From contig JAULBX010031370.1 of NCBI GenBank assembly GCA_032358255.1, positions 124,001-188,000 of the forward strand: 64,000 nt of DNA, in the 5' to 3' direction. Below are positions 46,355 to 56,300 of this stretch, piece by piece (within the stretch, counting starts at the first letter, position 1; each line of letters opens with the position of its first letter). The notes below the pieces were generated by a model. That model ran no database searches. It was not told the DNA's origin and saw only the letters and a program-made list of their open reading frames with translations. The position numbers were made by a program, and so were the translations under genes. This stretch comes from Heterotrichella gracilis. Lineage: Eukaryota > Sar > Xanthophyceae > Tribonematales > Xanthonemataceae.

Positions 46355-48555
46355 CTACAACTCTAGTGCCTTCTTGTCCATCTGCTTCAGCAGCCTCAAG
46401 TTCGAGAACACCTTCACCAGCTTTGTTGTTTTGTCTGAGCCAAGCTTGTTTCGCTTCTTGTTGTGGACGAAGTCAAAGTCGCTCCAGTTGCGCTCACATG
46501 CCCCAGCAGATGCAACCTGTGCCAGTACTTTCATAGCAACCTTCTGCAGCTCTGGCATGTGGCTGCCATACAACTCCCACCATGCATGCGGCGCCAGGTC
46601 CACTTTCCACACAGCTGGCCTTGCAAACACGCCCTCCCGCTGCATGTACTTGCTGTACTGCTGGTGTGCCTTCAGCTGGTCCTCCTCATCCGGCAGCAAG
46701 CGCTCAATCATGGTAAACAGCCCATCCCTCACCTCCTCCTCAGCATGCGTGTCAGCGTCCACGTACTTGGGGTTCAGTGCGTGTCCAGCGTAGAAGATGG
46801 GGGACTCGTTCACCATGGCAAACCTATGATCCAGAAGCTTCAGCACCTGCTTCTTGCGTGCATCAGCCAGCTCCATCTCCTCCACCTCCTTCCTGATTGC
46901 CAGCTGCATTGCATAGACTTCGCCTGTGCATGGTTCATTGCTGTCAGCCAGGCGCAGTAGCTTTTTGACAGGCCCCATCAGCTGCACCCCCCCCTGTACA
47001 CGCTCCCACCAGCTGGTGTCGAGGATGAGTGAACTTTTTTCACGCATTTTTGCCTTGTAGGTGCAAGCTCTGTTCTCGGTCCAGTCCTGCCACTGTTCTG
47101 ACACCACCGTTTGCTCCAGGCTGTTCTTCACTTGTAGGAGCCGCTGCAGCATGATGTGGTGCGTAGCAAAGCGTGTTTCACCAATAACAGCACACCATTT
47201 TGTAAATCGCAGTGGGATCAATAGATGGTTCAAACAGTGCCAGGAAAGAGCTGCGTGGCGCCGCATGTGCAAGACTGACTGCTAATCTGGCTATTTTGCT
47301 GGAATGCATGTAACTAACTAACTAACTAACTATTTTGTAAATCGCAGTCCCTTGTAAATATTGCTCTGACAAACAACTTTCACAGTGTAGAGATGACAGG
47401 TCTGCATACGTACCAGGTTTGCTCAGCTCCAGATCAGCAAAGTCACGGTAGATTGCCTGCGTCATGCTGTGGTTGGCCAGGAAAGAACCCAAGGACTTGC
47501 CCTGTGCAATAGTACTGGCAACCCAGGGTAGCTCGCCAATGTCCTCCAACAGGAGGTCCATGGTGTGGGACACACAGCGCGTGAAGGTGATATGAGGGTA
47601 CCTGCAGGTGGCAAAACTCTTGTAAAATGGTAGTTCAGAGTTCGCTATGACTTGAAATTTGTGCAGGGTAACTTGAAATAATTCTCACCTTCTTGCAATC
47701 ACCTCCAGTGCGGCCTTGACTCCGGACGCTGCGTTGTCACAGATGATGTGCACCACGTTCTTGGCTCCCACCAACTCAACTGAGTTGCACACAAACCCCC
47801 CAATCATGTCATAGTCCTTGACCAGCCCTGCTGTGTTTTCTGCTTCCACCACGTAGGCACCTCTGTAGGTGGCAAATATTGCGTTCAGCAGTGGCTTGTT
47901 GGTGATGTCTGTGTAGCCATCAGACATCATTGAGCCACCAAACTTCTTCAGCTCGAACAGGGGCCCCTCCAGCATCTTCTCCTCAACTTGCTCTGCCACC
48001 TTATCCAGCAAAGAGCCAAGCACCTGGTCACGATTTGGCAGCTTGTACCCAGGTCCATACAGGCCAATGTTCTGTACGGCTTCGGCCCAGTAAGGGTTAG
48101 CGCATACGCTATTAGCTGACTGCCCACCAGCATGCATGGCCTTCGCCACTGAGATATCCACTTGCTCCTTGCTAAGCCTTGCGAACCCCTGGGGAACAGT
48201 GCGTTGCGTTGAGGCTGCTTGGCTGCCAGATGTTGTGGCCAGAGAGTTGCACACCTCTGCCTGCTTGCATTTCTTGGACGCCTGCTCCTTTTTGCTGTCA
48301 TGCAGTGGCTGCAGCTCAGCCTTGGCTGCCGCAAGTTTTTGCTTGCCATCTTCTGTACTGGGATTGCAGGCTGACACACCTCCACCTGACAGGCCCAGCA
48401 GGTGAGCAACGATACGGGATGCACCACCAAAGAACTCAGCCAAACAGGAGTGACAGCGAACTTTGGGGGAGAACCTGCTTTTTTCCTGGCGCTGCTGGTG
48501 GCTGGTGGACTATGTCCACGTGGTTCCACTCGGGGCCCTTTACAGTCGGCATGAT
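46355..48555 (-). pseudogene. hAT transposase, interrupted
   Basis: Exons by phase: from about 48,530 to 47,689, then 47601-47414, then 47376-46355. The BED-type zinc finger (RCHSC...GGASRIVAHLLG) is followed by a DUF659 region (SMMSDGYTDITNKPLLN; VHIICDNAASGVK), a second DUF659 part (HTMDLLLEDIGELPW) and the hAT dimerisation region (ASAGACERNWSDFDFVH). The only upstream ATG (about 48,553, MPTVKGPEWNHVD) is in a different frame from the BED finger, suggesting a frameshift. A LINE fragment is inserted in the last exon. The element is therefore unlikely to make active transposase. Confidence 0.8.
47213..47331 (+). mobile_element. LINE 3' fragment with 16-bp target-site duplication, nested in the hAT
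   Basis: The 16-base sequence ATTTTGTAAATCGCAG flanks the insert exactly at 47,197-47,212 and 47,332-47,347. The insert encodes the LINE C-terminus (NRWFKQCQERAAWRR...KTDC, stop) and ends in a TAAC tail. It interrupts a transposase exon. Confidence 0.9.
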
Positions 48556-48565
48556 GTCGTGACAA

Positions 48566-48689
48566 CTCAACGAAAGGTGTAGACGCGGTGGCACCAGCCT
48601 GGAACCATGGGTCTGCGCGTGGACAGCTGCAGCGCGCATGGTACACGACCAACGCGAAAACCAATCGGTACAGAGCGAAGCGACTGCAT
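48566..48689 (-). pseudogene. 5' remnant of a second gene Y copy
   Basis: From the ATG at 48,689 it encodes MQSLRS... CALQLSTR, matching the first about 30 codons of gene Y, then goes out of register and stops. The rest of Y is missing beyond this point, where the hAT begins. Confidence 0.75.
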
Positions 48690-49267
48690 TGTCTATTGCT
48701 GACCTGTAGCGCCCGAAACCGCCGACTGCAAATTTGAACCCACTTCAACGTTGCAATTCCCAAACAACGGGGAGTCGGGGACCCCTTTTTAAGCTGGGTA
48801 CTTCACGGAGTGGGCATCAAGTTGGCTCGCTATATTTGTGTGTGCTGCAGCTCTCCCAGGTGTGCCTTGTAAGCCTTATAACTATGGCCAAACAGACTTG
48901 TGTTGCATGCATGCATCGGTCCCCGTAAAACCCTTATTGGGGGTTATTGCCGCCCACAGGCGATATTTCCAAGACGGCTGGGATGTACTCCAACCGGTTG
49001 CAAACCCTCGTACCTCCCTTATACAACAGCTGGAAGGGTTTCACTGCACTAAACTACTATATCGACTCTGCTGCCCGAATCGTGCCCCCACACTGCTATC
49101 TGTCACCCTGTCTAATGCATGCATACGGTGCAAAGTTGTCAGCATGTTGTGCGCCACGCAGCTGGCCTTGACCCCCACATCGCCTAGTGATGCAATAGCT
49201 TAGCACCTAGGTGCATATAGATTCACAGCTAGGCTATAGCCGCCTACGGACGTGGGGTTCTGCTACC
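48690..49267. promoter_or_regulatory. Divergent Y/Z spacer, copy 2 (likely Z promoter)
   Basis: Patchily similar to 41,695-42,240 (see there). It directly precedes the intact Z gene. No exon seen. Confidence 0.45.
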
Positions 49268-51458
49268 ATGGCTGCATTCACCTCGCTGCACCACACTTCA
49301 AGGGTGCCCACGTCAACATCGCGTCCTACCACAGACGCTGCGAGAGCAATGTGGAGCTTCAGGGGGATCAGGACGGCTTCAGGCGCCTCAGGTGTGGCTG
49401 TTGGAGCGTTCAACCCTCGAGGCAGTGGCAACAGGAGGAGGAGGTATACCAGTGACGAGGCAGCCCCCTACGGACGTGACGACGAGGACTTTGCCGAACA
49501 GGAGAGGCAGGAAAGCGAGCGTAGACGCGTGCGTTACGAAAAGAAGCGGGGGAGGGTCACCGAGGAGGAGCCGTTCGGCGCTGAGGTATGCATAGACCTT
49601 GCCCTTGACATTTGCGTCACTACCTAGTCCAAGCGGTCTCGTGTTTGCTGTGGCTCACAGAGTGCTAAGCCTTGAACCCACTAGAAGGTACTGGCATGTA
49701 CACGACACCAAGGATGAGGGTCTTGAAGAGCTTGCCCACCTGCTGCCTTGCCACAAGCATAGCACGGTGTTGTACACCCTGCACACAGTGCAACAAACCT
49801 GCCAGTCCTGTGTGTGCAACAGCTGTCGTATCGCAGCTCCTTGTTATTATTGGGCTGCCCTTTGACCTTTCCCCCGTGTGATACAACTACAGCTATGGGC
49901 TTTACGGTGTGCACACGCTGCTCATGCACCCCAACAGGCCCTATTTGTGTAACAGCACATCCCCCAACTGTGTTGCAGCTCCTCCTCCTTGTGGGCCTGC
50001 CCTTTGCGGTCCTGATGGTCCCCTGGGCACTGGAGAACCCAACCACCCTGCTGGTGCCGGTGCTGCTGGCGGTGTTCCCTGGCACCAAGGACGTGTTTGC
50101 ACCCATCATCACAGAGATACTCAGCGACCTGTACAAGATACTGGCAGCCGCCGCCGCAAAGATAACGGCCTCAAAGCGCAGCAGCAGGCCTGTTAGCACC
50201 ACAAGACAGGTAGGCGCAGTGCGACGTGGCTAGTCATGCGCCGGCACAGCCTCCTGGTCACACCAGGCGTTCCATGCTGGCCACACCAGGCGTTCCATCC
50301 TGGCACACCTGGTGGCATCCATGTCCGTGTATACGCACACACGCTGTGCATGCACAGTGCAACCCCGCGCAACCACCACACAAGAATCATCCATGTCCTG
50401 TCGGTGCACCCACACGCCTGCCCAACGCTCACACCCCTCCTTCCCTCCCACCCCCCGCCCCCGGCGCCTCTCAACGCCCATACCCCTCCCTGACGCGCCC
50501 CTTACGGGACCCCCAACACCCATGCCCCTCCCTGCCACCCACAGCCTTTTATGAATATAATATCTTTGACTCACAGCGTGGCCGCGCCCCCCGAACCAAC
50601 ATCCTCATGCTGCCCCAGCGGGGACAGGACCAATCCCCGGCAAACCGCGCAAAGCCCAGCTACTCCTACACGCCCAATGACCGCCAGTCTCAGGGAGCAG
50701 GCCCCTCCCAGCCCCAGGCTGTATCTCAGTGGGAGGCTGGGCAGCCCCAGGCACAGTGGGGAGCAAGCAGGCCCAGCGGCCGCAACCGGACACGGGATGA
50801 AGGTGGGTTGCTGTGCTTGTGTGGAGGGGGCGACCAGGGTTGGATTGGCCTTTGCATGTGTGGGAGTGGCCGCTGGGGACTCTTGACCCCACTGATTGTC
50901 ACCAATTGTCGAGGCCTAGTAGTTTGGGGATCTGCACGGGCTTTGGTTGGCGTGTGCGCCCTGCCGATAGCCCTAAACCCCAAACTAAGCCCTTTCATAT
51001 GAATGTCTTCCAAACCAAACACCAGCGTACGCAATACTGCACAAAGGTGGAGGGGTCAAATCGCGTGTGGTGCTTAACCATGCGCTGCCCCTTCCGCAGA
51101 CCTGGGTGGCAATGGGTCGGGGTTCTGGGGGGATGACTACGAGGCCCCATCAAGCAGAGGGGAGGGGGGAAACAGCACTTCGCAGCGCTCAGGCATGGAC
51201 CTGCCTGGCGCTGGAGGTGAATCCAACTGGCGCGCCAACATGGATTCACCTGGCGGTGATGCTGGTTCCACCTGGCGCTCGAGGCAGCAGGGGGAGCGAT
51301 GGGGCGGGGAGGACGGGGAGGGGGGAGGAAGCTCCCGCGTGGTGCGTGCGCAGGGTGGTGGGCGCGTGGGTGTGAGGGTGCAGTACCAGAGGAGCTGGTG
51401 GTCACAGGTGCTCACCACGCTGTTCCCCTTCCTGCGCAGCTGGGGAGGGTTTGTGTGA
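49268..51458 (+). CDS. Unrecognised membrane protein, probably plastid-targeted (gene Z)
   Basis: Four exons join in frame to 377 aa: 49268-49585, 49979-50209, 50577-50802, 51100-51458. The first about 60 residues are rich in Ser/Thr/Ala/Arg with almost no acid, like a transit peptide, followed by a charged region. Residues about 107-160 hold one or two hydrophobic segments (LLLLVGLPFAVLMVPWALE; LLVPVLLAVF). The rest is Gln/Pro/Gly/Ser-rich and disordered, and ends with an aromatic, basic amphipathic tail (SWWSQVLTTLFPFLRSWG). I do not recognise the family. A dead copy lies at 42.4-43.9 kb. The intron before exon 2 contains an echo of that exon's start (near 49,790-49,880). Confidence 0.75.
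49777..49880 (+). repeat. Echo of Z exon 2 start with acceptor
   Basis: GCAG then CTCCTTGTTATTATTGGGCT and GCCCTTTG resembles the true exon 2 start at 49,975-50,010 (CTCCTCCTTGTGGGCCTGCC), together with about 70 bases of preceding intron. Confidence 0.65.
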
Positions 51459-51607
51459 GGGTTTTGGGCCACGGGTTCTGGGGAGGCTGTTCATTTTACT
51501 GGGCAGCCGCGTGGTGTGGGTGTGGTGGGTGGTGGAACAGCCCCGCTGCAATGTAGTTTCGCAGTGGGATATGCTGTCTCAAAAGGAGTTATGGATTGTG
51601 TTTGCGG

Positions 51608-51612
51608 TGTAA
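51608..51612 (+). terminator. TGTAA poly(A)-type signal of gene Z
   Basis: TGTAA 150 bases after the Z stop codon. Confidence 0.45.
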
Positions 51613-53309
51613 CATACTAGTAGTAGAAGGGGGGGTAATATGCCATGGCGATGCTTGTTGCTATTTCACAATCAGTGCTTAGCGTTAGTCAGCTGCTATT
51701 CGCTGTGCCGTATTGTGGACTGTGTTACATATATATTGTACCTTTGATAATGCACTCTGTTCCGTTTCCTTCTCTACTGAAAAAGGGGAAAGTGTTCAAA
51801 TTGATTTTCATGCCATGATGGCTTTGCCACACTGCTGTCACAAGGTTTCACATGTCCATATTTTAATCACTGGCTGTGTCCAGTTGGCGGTACAACGATA
51901 ATCATGGAAAATCCATTCTCAAAGTGATGCTGTGAACAATGCCAGGGTAGGCAAACAGTTGACAAGGAGTGTTTCACCCATGGTACCGCCCCATGCTTGG
52001 CGTCGATTCCTCTTATGTACACATGTTTTTAAGCTGCGCGCACCAAGGTCTCGTCCTCCTTGCTAGACCCAGTCCCTGCTAATCGCCCTGCTTTGTGCTT
52101 GTTATTAGCTTTAACTGCTGCACTGGAGATTGTTGATCCATACTTGTTTTGGTGCCTAGTCAGCTGAAACGCGCTGCGTTGTACTGGGATTGTCACCTGT
52201 GGGCATGTCCTTTCCAGGATGTTTCTCTAGGAGTCTGACGCTTAGGTGTTTTTCTTTCATTTGACAGGGAAGTACCTAAGAACAGGTCTGCTGTGAATCC
52301 ATCATGCATTGGCATTAAATGTTATGCCTGAATTCTGGCTGCTGTAACTCCCTCGGATCATCCATCATGACATGTGAAATAAAAAAACTGGACGAGGTGC
52401 GCAGACCCGCCACGCATCCCCAATGCCGGGCACGTCACTGCCAGTGACGTGCCCGGCCGGGGGGATGCGTGGCGGGCCGCTTGTCATTGCCAAACCTTGT
52501 CGATGTCACCATTGAGCCATCATGATGCATGACATGTATCGCACTGGGTGACACTTCACTAAATAAGGAGGGATGTAGAAGACTCCAAATCATTCATCTC
52601 GTAATTCAACACATGGCACTGCCAGACACATCACAGTCGGGCACTTAGTGTAATATGTTTAAAAATTTTCTTTCAAAGAATCTGACCAGAACATCACTGG
52701 TATTTCGCTGTTACAGTACCTGACAGGCCATCAGCTGAGCCAGGTGACCATTGTAATGAGGGTTCTCGGAACCACAAAGGTCTTATAATCAACCACAATG
52801 TCATCCAACCATTATGGCCCACAAGACAAAACTGGTTGCTGTCAATTTTCTAGAAGCTAACTCAGAAAGGATCCGATCGCAGGCTGCGGGCAGCAGATTT
52901 GCCTCCAGGAACCACATATTTCATAAATTGATTGTTCCTGTTCCTTTCACATAAAATATCCAACCAGCTACAAAAGAGACCCCGTCCATCCTATCCCACT
53001 TACCCCCCCAACCCCACCCATCCATCCCAGAAAATGGGTGTCTTACCCTAAAAGTGGCAAACCCTCTCCCTCCCAATCAGCTTCACCCCAGTGGCTGGCA
53101 AAGACCTGACCAATGGCAACTCACATTCTACTGCAGCCATGTGTCAGACTGTCAACGTGAGCTCAACCCCCTGAGTAATCAAGAACAGTCTGGCAGCTGC
53201 ACCTTGAGACTCTCAACCCTTCCTGCCTCCACCTCACCTACCCAAAACTGGTGCGGGGACCATGCTCACATGATGCCCCTCGACAAATACCGCTGGATGC
53301 AGCCGCCGC
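51613..53309. other. Convergent intergenic region with a palindrome
   Basis: AT-richer than its neighbours; no exon seen. It contains the 71-bp inverted repeat described separately. A TGTAA on the - strand near 52,712-52,716 could end the PETs transcript. Confidence 0.5.
52406..52476. repeat. Near-perfect 71-bp palindrome
   Basis: Centred on base 52,441. Of 35 mirrored pairs, 32 are complementary; the three mismatches are contiguous (422-424 against 458-460). The arms are GC-rich (GCCGGGCACGTCACTG and its complement). It could form a cruciform in DNA or a strong hairpin in RNA. Confidence 0.95.
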
Positions 53310-56300
53310 CTAGGCCTTGCCCCCCGTCTGGGCCGCCACCTCCGCCGCAAAGTCCACCTCCTTCTTGGCAATACCCTCGCCTAGGGTGTAGCGCGCAAAG
53401 CGGCGCACCCGCAGGTTCTCGCCGATGGCTGCGATGCACGACTTGATGTGCTCGCCCACTGTTTTGTTGGTGTCCTTGATGAAGGCCTGCTCCATGAGCG
53501 ACATCTCCTTCGCGATCTTGGCCACGCGACCGTCCACGATCTTGGGCCTGGGGGGAAGGGGGACGGGGTGGGATTAGTGGGGTTGCAGACTTTCAGGTAC
53601 ACTAGTTACAGGCTTCTGAAAAGAACCACTTTTGTTTTAAACCTAATGAAACAGGGGCCCAGCTTCATGTACAGCGTCGCCTTCACAATTTTGCCATGCT
53701 TACGGACTATTAACTTCTTATTACCCTTGGGGTTGGTGGTGTGCGGGGCCATAGGGATGAGGGTTTAAATAATCTTGCAGTACTCATTTTATCCTGCCGT
53801 TCACCCGCCCGCATGATGCCGCATGATGCCCAACCCTCGTTCCACCACCTTCACATGCAAGCACCCCCACCCCCGCCAACCCCACATCCCGTGCGCCCTC
53901 AACCCTACCACTCCTCACCTGATGACCTGGTCAGGATGTCCTCCTCGCCCACTGATCTCCCCTACACCCCTTCAATATGCACCACCCAACTTCCACCCTA
54001 AACCCTACAGGAGCCCTAAACCCTACCACCCCTCACCTGATGACCTCTGGCCTTGTCAGGAAACCCTCTCAACATCAACTTATCGCTTGTCCATCTCAAC
54101 ATCAACTCTCAATTGCACATTTGGCAACCCCTACCCTTCAAAAGCAAGCCTCACCTGATCGCCTCTGGATGCCCCCTTGCCCATCTCAATCTCATCCCAC
54201 CACATTCTCATGCAAGCACCCCCACCCTCCACCCCCCAACCCCAACCCCACATCCCTGCGCCTCAACCCCTGCCACCCCCTCACCTCATCGCCCCTAGCC
54301 TGGTCCTGCTCTTATCCTTGCCCACAGATTTGCCAACTTTTGAGTAAGACTGCCTTAACTGTAGCCCCCCTAAACCCTACAGGAACCCTGTACCCTACCA
54401 CCCCTCACCTAATTGCCTCCGGCCTGGTCAGGATGTCCTCCTTGCCCATCTCAATCTCGCGCTCCCTTGCCAGCACCTCGGCAGGCACATCCTCCACCGA
54501 CACGTAAGACACCCCGGGGCAGGCAGCGATCTGCATGGCCATGTCCTGCAGCAGCTCCTGGAACTTCTCGCCGCGCGCGACAAAATCGGTTTCGCAGTTG
54601 AGCTCAACAAGCACGCCCAGCCTGCAGGATGGGGGCAGTAGGGTTTAGGGTTTAGGGTTGAGGTTTTGCAGTTGAGGTCAACCACCACGCCCAGCCTATA
54701 GGATAGGGGGGTAGGGTTTAGGGTTTTGCAGTTGAGGTCAACCATTACCCATCAGCCTGTAGGATGGCAGGTTTAGAGTTATGGGTCTAGGGTTTGTTGC
54801 TACTGACCAATGGTGCAAATGATGTGATTACCAGTGACTACTATGCTGCTGACAGGTACGCATGGCCTCCCGCGCAACAACATCCTGCATAACCACCGTG
54901 CAATACCATCATGCGCACCCACATTGCACGTTTGCCACCCAACGCCACCCACCCACCCCCACCATCACAACCCCCACCCCCTCCTCACCTCGACCCCGCA
55001 TGGATGTACTGGCCGATGCACCCCTCTGCCGCCTGCCTGCCCGCCTTCTTCTCAGCGGAGGCCAGCCCCTTCTTGCGCAGGAACTCAGTGGCAGCCGTGA
55101 TGTCGCCACCTGTCTCACCCAGCGCCTTCTTGCAGTCCATCATGCCTGCACCGGTCTTCTCGCGCAGCTCCTTCACCACTGAGGCGGCCACCTGCAGGGG
55201 GGATGAAAATGTAGTTCATTTTAAGATAAGGAGAAGAAGGAATATGATGTTTTACAGCATTGCATGAGGTTTGAACAGACTTTGTACCTTTAAGGCGGCC
55301 ACCTGAGCGGAAGTAAAGACTGTCCAAATCAAATCACGCGTGACGTACATTACAAATTTTGTACTTGCAATTTTTGTAAAAACCAAAGGAGTACAACATC
55401 CACACACATGCTCGTCAACACCACAACAGTTCTTCCATGGCATTCCAAAGCTTGAGAGAGGACATCAAGGTTGAACTCCACTGGGCGGAGATTATAGAAA
55501 TGACAGTATACAGCGCTTCTATTTGCTTCTACGCCTAGGCAAATGCCATGCGACACCACCTCGTCAAAACACCACGGCGCCAGAGTGAACACGCTCTCAC
55601 TTACACCACTGGCCAGGAGCGACCTCAGGACAGGAATCGGGATAATTAGGGCGGCAACGTACGCGCCGACGCCCAAGCTTTTCCAAACTGTGTAGGATAA
55701 AACTACGAAAGATGAAATCCATCCCATAAATCCCAATTGGTTTAGGTGATTGTAGCATACCTGCACCACTGGCTTGGCAGGTGCGGCCTCCTCCTGTGCG
55801 GCAGCTGGCGCCTCCTCCTTCTTCTGCTCAGCCTTGTCGCTCATTGCCTTGGTCTGCTCCTCAACCTCCTTGGCAAGGTCAACGGTCTTCTTCTCAATGC
55901 CCTCGCCAAGCACATACCTAAGGGGTGGGGCGGTGAGTGGGTGGGGAGGAGGAAAAAGGGTATGGCAGAGTTACTTCAGGTGGAGGGAGGAGGGGAAGGG
56001 TAATATGATTTGACAAGTAGTGGGGTGTATGGGTGGGGATCACAGTAGGAGGGTACGGAGGCAAGGGGAGGGGGCGAGGCATGTTGGGCCACGGGGCGTA
56101 GTGAGAAAGGGAGTGTGGTGGGGCTAGGGTGATTCTGATGGGCTCATGCATGCCAATGGTGCCAGTGCAAGACATGGTTGGGTCCACAATGTTTGATGCA
56201 ACCTCTGCCACGATTAACCTGGCAAAACTAGCGATGGTGGCGTTGCAAAACCCTTATTATTCAACTCCCCCAACCCCCTATCCACCTCATCTCTCAAAAG

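Larger units (their letters stand above)
46350..48565 (-). mobile_element. hAT-family DNA transposon (non-autonomous relic)
   Basis: It carries a hAT transposase gene with BED finger, DUF659 and C-terminal dimerisation regions. I could not identify terminal inverted repeats or an 8-bp target duplication, so the ends are approximate. It sits where the rest of the second Y copy should be, directly beside a decayed Y transit-peptide exon. Confidence 0.75.
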
